Source: Herbaspirillum sp. ASV7 (GTDB lineage: Bacteria; Pseudomonadota; Gammaproteobacteria; Burkholderiales; Burkholderiaceae_D). Taken from it: 64,000 bases of DNA. Below, piece after piece: positions 17,659 through 29,174 of the stretch (position 1 is its first letter; every line of letters starts with the position of its first letter). The notes beneath the pieces are model-generated. The model was given only the letters and a program-made list of their open reading frames with translations. It ran no database searches and was not told the origin of the DNA. The translations under genes were made by a program, and so were the position numbers. The stretch covers positions 123,674-187,673 of the forward strand of contig NZ_JAELUH010000003.1 in assembly GCF_016429215.1 (NCBI RefSeq), written 5' to 3'.

Positions 17659-18597
17659 TCAGCGCTGGTCGATCTTGGGGTCGAGCGCGTCACGCAGACC
17701 GTCGCCCAGCAGGTTGAAGGCCAGCACGGTCAGGAAGATGGCGATGCTGGGCACGATGGCGATGTGCGGCGAGGTCACCATGTCGGCACGGGCTTCGTTC
17801 AGCATCAGGCCCCATTCGGGCGTGGGCGATTGCGCACCCAGGCCGAGGAAGGACAGGCCGGCGGCGGTGATGATGGAGGTGCCGATACGCATCGTGAAAT
17901 ACACCACGATGGCCGAGATGGTGCCGGGGAAGATGTGCTTCCACATGATGGTCGCATCCGAGGCACCGATGCTGCGGGTAGCCTCGATGTAGGTCAGGTT
18001 CTTCAACTGCAGCGTATTGCCACGCACCAGGCGGGCAAACGCCGGGATGCTGAACACCGACACCGAGATGATGACGTTGATCATGCCGCCGCCCAGGATG
18101 GCGACGATGCCGATGGCCAGCAGGATGCCGGGGAAGGCGAACAGCACGTCGCAGATGCGCATGGTGATGCGGTCCCACCAGCCTTCGTAGTAACCGGCCA
18201 GCAAACCGAAGACGGTACCGATCACCGCGCCGATGGCCACCGAGAAGAAGCCCGAGGCCAGCGAGATGCGCGCGCCCATCAGGATGCGGCTGAAGATGTC
18301 GCGGCCCAGCGAATCCACGCCGAACCAGTGGGTCCAGGTCGGCGGCGAATTGAGGGCGTCGTAGTCGAAGTAGTTCTCCGGATCGAAAGGCACGATCAGC
18401 GGTGCAATGATGGCCACCACGATCAGCAGCAGGATGAAGATGCCGGCATAGACGGCCAGGTGCTGCTTCTTGAACTTGCGCCAGAATTCGCGCCAGGGGG
18501 TGCGGATCTTCTGGCCGGAGGCGGCAGCCACGGCGGCCGGGTCGGGCGGCGGCAGCGGCGCGCCGGTCTCGGAAACGGGAGCATTGGAGAGCGACAT
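17659..18597 (-). CDS. gsiD: Glutathione/peptide ABC transporter permease, GsiD type
   Basis: A 312-residue DppC/GsiD-type permease. It starts at the ATG at 18597 behind GAGGGGAAT and has a Pro/Ala-rich cytoplasmic N-terminus. [20 protein letters not shown] follows the first transmembrane helix, and the coupling loop is [20 protein letters not shown]. The end [15 protein letters not shown] is typical. It overlaps neither neighbour; the upstream permease stops 8 bp before it. Gene order binding protein-GsiC-GsiD matches E. coli gsiBCD. Confidence 0.9.
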   Translation of the reverse strand: MSLSNAPVSETGAPLPPPDPAAVAAASGQKIRTPWREFWRKFKKQHLAVYAGIFILLLIVVAIIAPLIVPFDPENYFDYDALNSPPTWTHWFGVDSLGRDIFSRILMGARISLASGFFSVAIGAVIGTVFGLLAGYYEGWWDRITMRICDVLFAFPGILLAIGIVAILGGGMINVIISVSVFSIPAFARLVRGNTLQLKNLTYIEATRSIGASDATIMWKHIFPGTISAIVVYFTMRIGTSIITAAGLSFLGLGAQSPTPEWGLMLNEARADMVTSPHIAIVPSIAIFLTVLAFNLLGDGLRDALDPKIDQR

Positions 18598-18605
18598 GAT
18601 TCCCC

Positions 18606-19526
18606 TCACTTGAAACGGATGCTGGGGTTGATCACGGCATAGAGCACGTCCACCACCAGGTTGATGAAAATGAATTCCAGCGAGAACAGCAGGATCTCGG
18701 CCTGGATGACGGGATAGTCACGCATCTCGACGGCATCCACCAGCAGACGTCCCATGCCCGGCCAGTTGAAGACCACCTCCACCAGGATGGAGCCGCCCAG
18801 CAGGAAGCCGAACTGCAGGCCCATCATCGTGACTACCGGAATGAGTGCATTGCGCAGGCAATGCTTGATGACCACCACGGTCTCGGCCAGGCCCTTGGCG
18901 CGCGCGGTACGCACGAAGTCTTCCTGCAGGATCTCGATGAAGGAGGAACGAGTAAAGCGCGCCATCACGGCGGCCACGGCCGCGCCCAGGGTGATGGAGG
19001 GCAGGATGTAGTGGCGCCAGGTGTCGTCGCCCACCGTGGGCAACCAGCCCAGCTTGACCGAGAACACCTGCATCAGCAGGATGCCCAGCGAAAAGGCCGG
19101 GAAGGAAATGCCCGACACCGCCAATGTCATGCCTAGGCGATCAGGCCACTTGTTGCGCCATACCGCCGACGCAATGCCGATGACCAGGCCGAACAGCACC
19201 GCCCAGATCATGGCCACCAGGGTCAGCCACAGTGTGGGCCAGAAGCGCGCGCCGATCTCCTCGGACACCGGACGCTTGGTGCGGATGGAGCGGCCGAAGT
19301 CGCCCTTGGCCGCATTGACGAAGAAATTGACGAACTGCTCCGGCAGGGGCTTGTCCAGGCCGAGGTCGGCGCGCACCAGCGCCACCGTTTTCTCGTCGGC
19401 TTCAGGACCGGCTGCCAGCCGCGCCGGGTCGCCCGGCAACAAGTGCACGAACAGGAACACCAGCACCGCCACCAGCAGCAGCGTGGGAATCAGGCCTAAC
19501 AGGCGTTTGATGACATAGGAAAACAT
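18606..19526 (-). CDS. gsiC: Glutathione/peptide ABC transporter permease, GsiC type
   Basis: A 306-residue DppB/GsiC-type permease with about six helices. It has the N-terminal block [20 protein letters not shown], a large periplasmic loop and the coupling motif [20 protein letters not shown], followed by [14 protein letters not shown]. The end [14 protein letters not shown] is typical. It lies 174 bp downstream of the binding-protein gene, a gap that contains two hairpins. Confidence 0.9.
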   Translation of the reverse strand: MFSYVIKRLLGLIPTLLLVAVLVFLFVHLLPGDPARLAAGPEADEKTVALVRADLGLDKPLPEQFVNFFVNAAKGDFGRSIRTKRPVSEEIGARFWPTLWLTLVAMIWAVLFGLVIGIASAVWRNKWPDRLGMTLAVSGISFPAFSLGILLMQVFSVKLGWLPTVGDDTWRHYILPSITLGAAVAAVMARFTRSSFIEILQEDFVRTARAKGLAETVVVIKHCLRNALIPVVTMMGLQFGFLLGGSILVEVVFNWPGMGRLLVDAVEMRDYPVIQAEILLFSLEFIFINLVVDVLYAVINPSIRFK

Positions 19527-19595
19527 GGGACTCTCTGAATAAGGCTAAGGCTGCCCGTCGCTGGTGCTTCGACACCGTGCTGTTGAGTCATTGCC

Positions 19596-19656
19596 TGCGC
19601 AGCCAGACTGCGGCTGCGCATCGTGAATCTGGGGAAGGAGGCCAGGCCCCCTTCCC
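19596..19656. other. Two intercistronic hairpins between gsiB and gsiC
   Basis: Stem TGCGCAGCC / GGCTGCGCA (19596-19620) and stem GGGAAGG / CCTTCCC (19632-19656) lie just 3' of the binding-protein gene on the minus strand. Such structures commonly stabilise the upstream message or partly terminate, giving more binding protein than permease. There is no U-tract, so the role is inferred. Confidence 0.5.
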
Positions 19657-19700
19657 TGTTGCGACACTGCGGCAAGGCATTGCCGCGTGACGCTGACGTA

Positions 19701-21272
19701 TTACTTGGTGAATTCGATGCCCTCGAATTCGTAGGCCTGGTCAGGCATCACGTAGATACCCTTGAGGTTCTTGGCACGGGCATACAGCAGCTTCTCGGTG
19801 ACCAGGAAGGCCCACGGGGCATCCTTCCAGATTTCTTCCTGGGCGTCCTTGTACAGCGCTTCCTTTTCCTTGCGGTCGGAAACGGTCAGGGCCTTGGCGA
19901 TATCGCCATCGACCTTGTCGCTCTTGTAGTAGGCGGTGTTGAACAGGCGCGGCGGGAAGGATTCCGACGCCAGCAGCGGACGCAGGCCCCAGTCGGCTTC
20001 ACCGGTCGAGGACGACCAGCCCACATAGAACAGGCGGATCGGCGCGGTGGCCGGGTCTTGCCAGCTTTCCACGCGCTCCACGCGCTGGCCGGCTTCCAGT
20101 GCCTGGATCTTGGCCTTGATGCCCACCTGCGCCAGTTGCTGCTGCAGGAACTGGATCACCTTCACGGCAGTGGTGTGGGTGTAGGCCGACCACAGCTCGG
20201 TCTCGAAGCCGTTCGGATAACCGGCTTCGGCCAGCAGGGCCTTGGCCTTCTTCACGTCATACGGCCAGGGACCGGTCTTGTAGGCGTAGTCCACGCCTTG
20301 CGGCAGCACGCCGTCCATCGGCACCGCATAGCCATTGAAGGCGACCTTGGCCAGGGCTTGCTTGTTGATGGCGTAGTTGATCGCTTCGCGCACCTTGGGA
20401 TTGTCGAACGGCTTTTGCTTGACGTTCATCGACATGTAGCGCTGGATGATGGAGGGGCCAGCGATCACATCCAGGTTGGACTTGCTCTTGAGCAGATCGG
20501 CCTGCTCGTAGGGCACCGGGTAGGTGAATTGCGCTTCGCCGGTCTGCAGCATGGCCGAGCGGGAGTTGTTGTCGATCACCGGCTTCCACAGGATCTCGTC
20601 GATCTTGGGATAGCCCTGCTTCCAGTAGCCATCGAACTTGGCGACCTTCAGGTAGTCGGTCTGCTTCCATTCGACGAACTTGAAGGGACCGGTACCGACC
20701 GGGTGGAAGGCGATGTCCTTGTTGCCATACTGCTTCAGCGCGGCCGGCGAGATGATCCCGGCCGACGGGTGGGCCAGCACGTTGATGAAGGCCGAGAACG
20801 GCTCCTTCAGCACGATCTTGACGGTGTAGTCGTTGAGGACTTCGGTCCTGGCGATGCGGTTGAAGAGGTTGTAGCGCTTCAGCTTGTTGTCGGGATTGGT
20901 CACGCGGTCGAACGAGGCCTTCACGGCATCGGCCTTGAAGTCGGTGCCGTCGTGGAACTTCACGCCTTGCTTCAAGCGGATGGTGTATTCCAGGCCATCC
21001 TTGCTCACCAGGTAGCCTTCAGCCAGCACCGGGATCAGCTTCATGTCCTTGTCGAAGCCGAACAGCCCCTGGTAGAAGGACTTCATTACCGACAGCGACA
21101 GCGTATCGTTGGCGTCGTACGGGTCCATGGTGGTGAAGGTCGAGGCCACCGCCAGCGTGGCGGTCTTGGCGGCGAAGGCATTGGCCGCGCCGAACTGCAG
21201 GGCGGCGCCCAGGGTTCCCATGGCCAGCCATTTGGCGGCGGTCATTGCTTTGATTTTTGCGGATGCGGACAT
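19701..21272 (-). CDS. gsiB: Glutathione/peptide ABC transporter substrate-binding protein, GsiB type
   Basis: A 523-residue SBP_bac_5 protein with a signal peptide ending in ANAFA near residue 34. The mature start [20 protein letters not shown], the [16 protein letters not shown] segment and [15 protein letters not shown] fit the GsiB branch. The ATG at 21272 follows AGGAGAGACTA. GsiB-like proteins bind glutathione or dipeptides. The co-encoded isoaspartyl, P1 and M55 peptidases make a modified or D-peptide ligand plausible, but no ligand can be read from sequence. Confidence 0.88.
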   Translation of the reverse strand: MSASAKIKAMTAAKWLAMGTLGAALQFGAANAFAAKTATLAVASTFTTMDPYDANDTLSLSVMKSFYQGLFGFDKDMKLIPVLAEGYLVSKDGLEYTIRLKQGVKFHDGTDFKADAVKASFDRVTNPDNKLKRYNLFNRIARTEVLNDYTVKIVLKEPFSAFINVLAHPSAGIISPAALKQYGNKDIAFHPVGTGPFKFVEWKQTDYLKVAKFDGYWKQGYPKIDEILWKPVIDNNSRSAMLQTGEAQFTYPVPYEQADLLKSKSNLDVIAGPSIIQRYMSMNVKQKPFDNPKVREAINYAINKQALAKVAFNGYAVPMDGVLPQGVDYAYKTGPWPYDVKKAKALLAEAGYPNGFETELWSAYTHTTAVKVIQFLQQQLAQVGIKAKIQALEAGQRVERVESWQDPATAPIRLFYVGWSSSTGEADWGLRPLLASESFPPRLFNTAYYKSDKVDGDIAKALTVSDRKEKEALYKDAQEEIWKDAPWAFLVTEKLLYARAKNLKGIYVMPDQAYEFEGIEFTK

Positions 21273-21381
21273 TAGTCTCTCCTGATCAGTGAGGCTGAGG
21301 TTGGTACGGCATTATCGAGATTACTGCGCTGACTGCATTTACAACAATGGAAACTTTACGTCGGGACAGCAAGCGGCGCAT

Positions 21382-23241
<1,860 letters not shown>

Positions 23242-23265
23242 CTTGATTCTCTCCTGCGGGCCGCT

Positions 23266-24264
23266 TCAGGCCTGGTCTGCGTGGTCTGCGTAAATGGCCG
23301 TGACCGGCGCCTCGTCACCGCGACCGTAGCCGCGATACATGCCTTCGGTGTTGAAGGGCAACACCAGGTTGCCCTGGGCGTCCACGGCAATGATGCCACC
23401 GCGCCCCCCAACCTTGGGCAGGGACTCGAATACCACCGCCTGACTGGCCTGCTCCAGCGACTGGCCGGCATAGGCCATGCGCGCGCCGACGTCATAACAG
23501 GCCACCGCGCGCAGGAAGGATTCGCCGGTGCCGGTGGCCGATACCGCCACGGTCGCGTTGTTGGCATAGCAGCCGGCGCCGATGACGGGCGAATCGCCCA
23601 CGCGGCCGGGTTGCTTGTTGGTGATGCCGCCGGTGGAGGTGGCCGCTGCCAGGTTGCCGGCGCGGTCCAGAGCCACGGCGCCGACGGTGCCGAACTTGTG
23701 GTCGGGGTCGATGGGCTCGTTGGGCTCGGCAGTTTCCTTCTGGGCGAAGGCGAAGGAGGCCGCGTCATGGTCCAGCATCACGCCGGCCTGGCCGCGCACG
23801 CGCAGCCATTGTTCATGACGGGCATCGGTATGGAAATACTCCGGCGCCACCGTGGCCACGCCGTTGCGCGCGGCAAAGGCTTCGGCACCGGCGCCCACCA
23901 GCAGCACGTGCTCGCTCTTTTCCATCACGGCGCGCGCGGCCAGGACCGGATTGCGCACATTGGTGACACAGGCCACCGCGCCGGAGGAGAGATCGGCGCC
24001 GTTCATCACGCAGGCATCCAGCTCATGCTTGCCCTCGCTGGTATAGACGGCGCCATGGCCGGCATTGAAGAGCGGGCAGTCTTCCAGCAGGCGCACCGCC
24101 TCGGTGACCGCGTCCAGCGCCGAGCCGCCGGCATTGAGGATGGCCTGGCCGGCAGCCACGATGGCACCCAGCGCCTGGTGGTAGCGGGCCTCGTCGTCGG
24201 CCGAGAGCGAATTGCGCGAGATGGTGCCCGCGCCGCCATGGATGGCGATTACCGGAGTGGTCAT
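23266..24264 (-). CDS. iaaA: Isoaspartyl peptidase / plant-type L-asparaginase proenzyme
   Basis: A 332-residue Ntn hydrolase. The N-terminal [13 protein letters not shown] motif, the [17 protein letters not shown] segment and the autocleavage site [12 protein letters not shown] place Thr193 as the new N-terminal nucleophile; TSTGG and [16 protein letters not shown] follow. IaaA cleaves beta-aspartyl (isoaspartyl) dipeptides and asparagine in the cytoplasm. The ATG at 24264 overlaps the RpiR stop by 4 bp (ATGA), showing translational coupling. The iaaA-gsiABCD order is the same as in E. coli. Confidence 0.92.
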   Translation of the reverse strand: MTTPVIAIHGGAGTISRNSLSADDEARYHQALGAIVAAGQAILNAGGSALDAVTEAVRLLEDCPLFNAGHGAVYTSEGKHELDACVMNGADLSSGAVACVTNVRNPVLAARAVMEKSEHVLLVGAGAEAFAARNGVATVAPEYFHTDARHEQWLRVRGQAGVMLDHDAASFAFAQKETAEPNEPIDPDHKFGTVGAVALDRAGNLAAATSTGGITNKQPGRVGDSPVIGAGCYANNATVAVSATGTGESFLRAVACYDVGARMAYAGQSLEQASQAVVFESLPKVGGRGGIIAVDAQGNLVLPFNTEGMYRGYGRGDEAPVTAIYADHADQA

Positions 24265-25232
24265 GCTTTGGTCTTTCCTTTGGTCTTGGGGGCCGCCTTG
24301 GCAGGCTTGCCCACCGGGGTCGTGCCGGTACGCGGCGACTGCTGCTGCGACAGGTACAGCCAGGGCAATACGAATTCGGTCATCTGCGAGGCCGCCTGCA
24401 CCGAACGCCGCGCGCGATGCGCCACGGCGTCGCACAGCGCCTGGATCAGGATCAGCGCCGCCGCATCCGAGGTCGGCGAGAGCTTGCGCTCGATCTGCGC
24501 ATAGATCGCCACATCGGCCAGCGGCACCAGGGGCGAACCATGGGTGTCGGTGATGGCGAGGATCTGCGCGCCCTTCTCCACCGCGCGCTGGGTCAGCCAG
24601 ACGGTGTCGGCGGCATAGCGCGGGAACAGCATGGCGATCACCAGGTCGCGCTGGTCGAGCTTGAAGAACTGGCGACCGGCCTGCGAAGGGCCGCCCGCCA
24701 TGGCCACCGAGCTGACGCTGCGCACGTACGGTTCCAGCGCATGCGCCATCAGGCCGGACAGGTAGGCCGAGGCACCGAAGCCGATGATGAAGACGCGGTC
24801 GGCCGAGAGGATCATGTCGACCGCGCGTTCGCAGTGTTCCGGGGTCAGCAGGCGACGCGTGGCTTCGATGTTGCGGATGTCGCTCTCGAAGGCCGAGGCC
24901 ATGATCTCGGCACTGCTGGCGGCGCGCTGCACCTCGTCGCGCAGTTTTTCCACCGGTGCCAGCGTGGTGGCGAAGTCCGCCACCAGCGCGGCTCGGAAGG
25001 AGGCGTAGCCATCGAAGCCTAGCGCATGGGCGAAGCGGTTGGCTGTGGCCACCGAGATACCGGCGGCTTCGGAGAGCTCATCGATGGTCATGGTGGCCGC
25101 ACGGAAAGGGTTGCCCAGCACGTAGTCGGCCGTCTTGCGGTGCGACTTGGACAATTGCGGATACAGCTTGCCCACGGCCTGCGCGACCGCGCCCGCTCCC
25201 TGCAAACTGATGTTCTTCGGCTGTTGAGTCAC
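24261..25232 (-). CDS. RpiR/MurR-family transcriptional regulator (HTH + SIS)
   Basis: A 323-residue regulator starting at a GTG. It has an N-terminal RpiR helix-turn-helix (MTIDELSEAAGISVATANRF, about 48-67) and a C-terminal SIS sugar-phosphate-type domain (about 135-265, including DRVFIIGFGASAYLSGLMAH and AITDTHGSPLVPLADV). The Lys-rich tail (PKTKGKTKA) is unusual. It heads the peptide-degradation operon by an ATGA overlap and is the likely regulator. MurR-type SIS domains bind muramic-acid phosphates, which would fit cell-wall peptides, but the effector is unknown. Confidence 0.9.
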   Translation of the reverse strand: MTQQPKNISLQGAGAVAQAVGKLYPQLSKSHRKTADYVLGNPFRAATMTIDELSEAAGISVATANRFAHALGFDGYASFRAALVADFATTLAPVEKLRDEVQRAASSAEIMASAFESDIRNIEATRRLLTPEHCERAVDMILSADRVFIIGFGASAYLSGLMAHALEPYVRSVSSVAMAGGPSQAGRQFFKLDQRDLVIAMLFPRYAADTVWLTQRAVEKGAQILAITDTHGSPLVPLADVAIYAQIERKLSPTSDAAALILIQALCDAVAHRARRSVQAASQMTEFVLPWLYLSQQQSPRTGTTPVGKPAKAAPKTKGKTKA

Positions 25233-25276
25233 AGTCCGCCGCCCCTTTTGAATGTCTCCGATGTTCGATGCAACGC

Positions 25277-25294
25277 AAATCGTTTATACGATTT
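25277..25294. promoter_or_regulatory. Candidate RpiR operator
   Basis: AAATCG-TTTATA-CGATTT is an inverted repeat 45 bp upstream of the RpiR start. The 12-mer AAATCGTTTATA recurs once at 15705-15716, exactly at the far end of the operon. The wider 368-bp gap (25233-25600) between the divergent RpiR and LysR genes is AT-rich and has no convincing gene. Confidence 0.5.
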
Positions 25295-25600
25295 AGATCA
25301 TTTGCACCCCTGCCCTGCGACTGCTATTTTTCGAACTGCTTTTTATCATCCGGCAGGATCATGCTTCTCGCTCCACTTCCGGAAAAAATGTAAATATATT
25401 TTCATTTGTTTTCGGAGTAAAGAAAAAATACTTTCAAAAACCAAATATCGTTATAACGCACCAGAAGCAATCAGGAAAGCGCGAGAATCGAACAAGAAAC
25501 GCACCGTTATAGGTGAGTTTCTGATGCAGCGCACCAAAAATGACGGGCACTTTGACGGGCGCATGACGATAAAATACGCCCCTTCGCCCGTCCTCTCACC

Positions 25601-26536
25601 ATGAACATCCGCTTCCTCGAAACCTTCGTCTGGCTGGCCAGGCTGCGCAACTTCCGGCTCACGGCCGAACGCCTGCATACCACCCAGGCTGCGGTGTCCA
25701 GCCGCATCGCCTCGCTCGAACAGGATTTCGGCGTGCGCCTGTTCGACCGCAGCGCGCGCGAAGTGGCCCTGACCGCCGATGGCAGCAAGGCGCTGGTCTA
25801 TGCCGAGCGCATGGTCAAGCTCATGCGCGAGATGAAGGACGACATGTCCGACCGCGAGGTCTATGCCGGCGTGATCCGCATCGGCGTGATCGAATCCATC
25901 GTCCATAGCTGGTTCCCGGACTTCCTGGGACGCCTGCACAAGACCTTCCCGCGCCTGCAGATCGAGATCGTCAGCGACACCACCATCCACCTGCACGAGC
26001 AGTTCAACAAGGGCGGCGTGGACCTGGTGCTGCAAGCTGAACCGGTGATCGGGCCGCAGGTCAGCAACATCGCGCTATGCGAATTCCCGATGCGCTGGGT
26101 GGGCAGTCCCAAGCTCGACATCGGCAGCGAGACCCTGACCCTGTCGGACCTGGCGGCCTTCCCGGTGATCAGCTTCGCCCGCAACTCGGGGCCGCATGCG
26201 GTGATCGAACGTCTCTTCTCGGGTAGCGAACGCAGCGAGCGCAACCTGCACATCAATTGCATCGCCTCGGTGGCCACCATGATCCGGCTGGCCACCGATG
26301 GCTTCGGCATCGCGGCGGTGCCGCCGGCCATCATCCAGCGCGAGTTGAATGAAGAGAGCCTGCACCTGCTGCGGGTCGATACCGAGTTCCCGGCACTGGC
26401 CCTGATCGCCTGCTTCCGCTCGGACCACGAGAATCCGCTCACCGAAACCGTGGCCCGTATCGCCCAGGAAACCGCCTCCGACTTCGCACTCAATTGGGGA
26501 CAGGAAATCGCCCGGCTACCCGCGCCGTTGAGCTGA
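25601..26536 (+). CDS. LysR-family transcriptional regulator
   Basis: A 311-residue LysR regulator. The winged helix spans about residues 1-60 (FLETFVWLARLRNFRLTAER, TTQAAVSSRIASLEQDFGV, LFDRSAREVALT), and a periplasmic-binding-protein-like effector domain covers about 90-295. It is divergent from RpiR and 301 bp upstream of the MFS / DUF2848 / amidase genes on the same strand, so it may regulate that set. The effector cannot be predicted. Confidence 0.9.
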   Translation: MNIRFLETFVWLARLRNFRLTAERLHTTQAAVSSRIASLEQDFGVRLFDRSAREVALTADGSKALVYAERMVKLMREMKDDMSDREVYAGVIRIGVIESIVHSWFPDFLGRLHKTFPRLQIEIVSDTTIHLHEQFNKGGVDLVLQAEPVIGPQVSNIALCEFPMRWVGSPKLDIGSETLTLSDLAAFPVISFARNSGPHAVIERLFSGSERSERNLHINCIASVATMIRLATDGFGIAAVPPAIIQRELNEESLHLLRVDTEFPALALIACFRSDHENPLTETVARIAQETASDFALNWGQEIARLPAPLS

Positions 26537-26837
26537 ACCTGTCCGCAGGCCGCATGCGCCCTGCGTGTGGCCGCATCCACTAGCGATGCTGCGCAGCACC
26601 ATCATGAAGCAGCCATCGCCCTGCTTTTGCTCATAAGATTTTTCAATCATTTCTGTTCACATTTTCTTGTTGGACAGCACCCGCCCCGCTTACCCATACT
26701 GGATTCAAGGCTGGCAACCCGGCCGATGCCCGGCACCGCGCCAGCACACCCAGAGCCGCCCCGCACATCCACGCAAGTCCACCCAGATCACGACGCCGCC
26801 GCACGACCGGCGGCGCGCAACACAGAGGAGGTAGTCC
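26537..26837. other. Intergenic region before the MFS gene
   Basis: No credible open frame. The region becomes AT-rich around 26625-26670 (possible promoter) and then C-rich, ending with a strong GAGGAGGT ribosome-binding site at 26825-26832 for the transporter. I see no clear LysR box (T-N11-A) that I would defend. Confidence 0.4.
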
Positions 26838-28151
26838 ATGTCTTATTCCCCTTCCGCGGCGGCCACGCCTGCGGCCACGCCTGAGGCCACATCCGTCATG
26901 GATCTCACCTACCGCAAGATCGCCTGGCGGCTGATCCCCTTCCTGGTCTTCCTGTTCGTGCTGGCCTGGATCGACCGCGTCAACGTCGGCTTCGCCAAGC
27001 TGCAGATGCTGCAGGACCTGCAGTTCTCGGAAGCCATCTACGGCCTGGGGGCGGGCATCTTCTTCATCGGCTACTTCCTCTTCGAAGTACCCAGCAACCT
27101 GCTGCTGGAAAAGATCGGCGCCCGCAAGACGCTGGCCCGCATCACCATCCTCTGGGGCCTGGCCTCGATGGCGATGGCCTACGTCACCACGCCGACCTCG
27201 TTCTACATCCTGCGCTTCCTGCTGGGCATCTTCGAGGCCGGCTTCTTCCCCGGCGTGGTGCTGTACCTGACCTACTGGTTCCCGGCCCAGCGCCGCGCCC
27301 GCGTCAATGGTCTCTTCATGACCTCGTTTGCCATCGCCGGTGCCGTCGGCGGCCCCATTGCCGGCTTCATCATGAGCAGCATGGAAGGCGTAGGCCACCT
27401 GGCCAACTGGCAATGGCTCTTCATCATCGAAGGCATTCCCTCGCTGCTGGCCGGCTTCGCCGTGCTGGCCTGGCTGCCGGAAAAGCCGGCCAACGCCAAG
27501 TGGCTGACCGAGTCCGAGAAGAGCGCCGTCACGCAAGCCCTGGCCGCCGAAAACAGCGCACCGGGCAAGCACTTCTCCTTCAAGCAGGCCTGCAGCAACT
27601 ATCGCGTCTGGATCTGCGCCGCCGTGTATTTCTGCGTGGTCAGCGGCAATGCCACCATCGCCTTCTGGGCACCGTCCATCATCAAGGAGATCGGCGTCAA
27701 GGGTAACCTGCAGATCGGCCTGATCTCGGCCATCCCCTTCGTAGCCGGCACCCTGGCCATGATCTGGAACGGCTTCCACTCCGACAAGACCGGCGAGCGC
27801 CGCCTGCATAGCGCCGTCGCCACCCTCATCGCCTGTATCGGCCTGGTCGCCACCGGCATGAGCCTGGGCAATGCGACGCTGGCGCTGTGCTCCCTGACGC
27901 TGGCCGCCGTGGGCATCCTGGCCGCCTTCCCGGTGTTCTGGTCCATCCCCGCTGCCTTCCTGGCCGGCACCGCTGCCGCCGGTGGCATCGCCCTCATCAA
28001 CTCCATCGGCAACCTGGCCGGCTTCGTGGCGCCCTACATGATCGGCGCATTGAAGACCAGCACCGGATCGCTGTCCTCGGGTCTGTACTTCGTGGCCGCG
28101 CTGGAATTCCTGGCCAGCTTCCTGGTGGTGCTGTTCGTCAGGAAGCATTGA
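26838..28151 (+). CDS. MFS transporter, anion:cation symporter (ACS) type
   Basis: A 437-residue major facilitator with 12 predicted helices. Signatures are LAWIDRVNVGFAKLQM after helix 1, FFIGYFLFEVPSNLLLEKIG and the RFLLGIFEAGFFPGVVLYLT block, all typical of ACS members that import organic anions (tartrate, phthalate, galactonate, 4-hydroxyphenylacetate). A central cytoplasmic loop falls near residue 220 (KWLTESEKSAV). A very strong GAGGAGGT ribosome-binding site precedes the ATG. With DUF2848 and an amidase downstream, it probably imports an amide or organic acid that these degrade. Confidence 0.9.
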   Translation: MSYSPSAAATPAATPEATSVMDLTYRKIAWRLIPFLVFLFVLAWIDRVNVGFAKLQMLQDLQFSEAIYGLGAGIFFIGYFLFEVPSNLLLEKIGARKTLARITILWGLASMAMAYVTTPTSFYILRFLLGIFEAGFFPGVVLYLTYWFPAQRRARVNGLFMTSFAIAGAVGGPIAGFIMSSMEGVGHLANWQWLFIIEGIPSLLAGFAVLAWLPEKPANAKWLTESEKSAVTQALAAENSAPGKHFSFKQACSNYRVWICAAVYFCVVSGNATIAFWAPSIIKEIGVKGNLQIGLISAIPFVAGTLAMIWNGFHSDKTGERRLHSAVATLIACIGLVATGMSLGNATLALCSLTLAAVGILAAFPVFWSIPAAFLAGTAAAGGIALINSIGNLAGFVAPYMIGALKTSTGSLSSGLYFVAALEFLASFLVVLFVRKH

Positions 28152-28175
28152 CCCCTCATCCGAAACCGGATCCTC

Positions 28176-28306
28176 CCGTTCGGACTGAGTAGATCCGAAG
28201 GATCGTATCGAAGGCGCAGCAGTATGCGCGCAAGGAGCGGAGCACCCCTTCGGCGAACTCAGGACAGGCTTCGATACGCTGCTGCACAGCTACTCAGTCC
28301 GAACGG
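28176..28306. repeat. Dispersed nested palindromic repeat (REP-like), copy 2
   Basis: Outer arms CCGTTCGGACTGAGTAG and CTACTCAGTCCGAACGG enclose CGTATCGAAGGCGCAGCAG and the imperfect partner CTTCGATACGCTGCTG, plus a GAACTCAGGACAGG insert. It shares its architecture with copy 1 at 4533-4627. It lies between the MFS and DUF2848 genes and may affect their relative expression. Confidence 0.75.
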
Positions 28307-28361
28307 AAAATGAAATGCGCAAGGCACGCGCTTGTTGATTCACCCTGTTGGATAGAAACTC

Positions 28362-29039
28362 ATGAAACTCACCTTTACCCTCCCCGACCACACCACCGTC
28401 GACGCCGACCTCACCCGCCTGGTCATCGCCGGCTGGGCCGGCCGCGACCTGGCCGCCATCGAACACCACATCGAAGAACTGGAAGCCCTGGGCATCTCCC
28501 GCCCCAGCGCGGTGCCGCTGTTCTATCGCGTCTCGGCCAACCAGCTGTCCCAGTCCGCGCAGGTGCAGGTGCTGGGCGAGGCCTCTTCCGGCGAAGTGGA
28601 AACCTTCGTCTTCAATGCCGGCGGCGAGCTGTATGTCTCCATCGCCTCTGACCACACCGACCGCAAGCTGGAGGCACACAGCGTGGCCTTCTCCAAGCAG
28701 GCCTGCGTCAAGCCCGTGGGTACGACAGCCTGGAAGCTGGCCGACGTGGCCGAGTACTGGGATGAACTGGTGATCCGCTCCTGGATCGAGGAAGACGGCG
28801 CCACCAAGCTCTACCAGGAAGGCCCGCTGGCCTCGTTGCGCACACCGGCCGACCTGATCGCCCGCTTTACCGAGGGCAGCGCCATGCTGCCCGAGGGGTG
28901 CGGCATGACCTGCGGCACGGTCGGTGCCATCGGTGGCATCCGCCCGGCGGCGGCCTTCACGATGGAGCTTTACGATCCGCGCCGCCAGCGTGCGCTGCGC
29001 CATAGCTACGTGGCCGAATCGCTGGCCGAAGTGGCCTGA
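28362..29039 (+). CDS. DUF2848 family protein
   Basis: A 225-residue protein with no signal peptide. I recognise it as DUF2848, a family that repeatedly occurs next to amidases and organic-anion MFS carriers. Features are LVIAGWAGRDLAAIEHHIEE near residue 22, YRVSANQLSQSAQVQVLGE and SDHTDRKLEAHSVAFSKQ, with clustered acidic and His residues that could bind metal. Its reaction is unknown. The neighbours suggest a hydrolytic or isomerising step in catabolism of the substrate carried by the MFS protein. A good rho-independent terminator follows. Confidence 0.75.
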   Translation: MKLTFTLPDHTTVDADLTRLVIAGWAGRDLAAIEHHIEELEALGISRPSAVPLFYRVSANQLSQSAQVQVLGEASSGEVETFVFNAGGELYVSIASDHTDRKLEAHSVAFSKQACVKPVGTTAWKLADVAEYWDELVIRSWIEEDGATKLYQEGPLASLRTPADLIARFTEGSAMLPEGCGMTCGTVGAIGGIRPAAAFTMELYDPRRQRALRHSYVAESLAEVA

Positions 29040-29052
29040 TTCACCTTCCCTG

Positions 29053-29076
29053 CGGCCAGCCTTGCTGGCCGTTTTT
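29053..29076 (+). terminator. Rho-independent terminator after DUF2848
   Basis: CGGCCAGC-CTT-GCTGGCCG followed by TTTTT, 14 bp after the stop. It lies before the amidase, so that gene either has its own promoter or is expressed by read-through. Confidence 0.8.
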
Positions 29077-29174
29077 GTCGGATGCGCCCGGCAATGCCAT
29101 ACTTGCCGTTTTGCGATCTGCCGCTTGCCTCTGGCGCGCAACCGCCACACCACACCAGACCGATACCCATCATC

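Noticed and set aside
25380..25600. Low-GC stretch upstream of LysR as an integrated element
   Set aside because: No integrase, repeats or attachment-like duplication; it is a normal AT-rich divergent promoter region.
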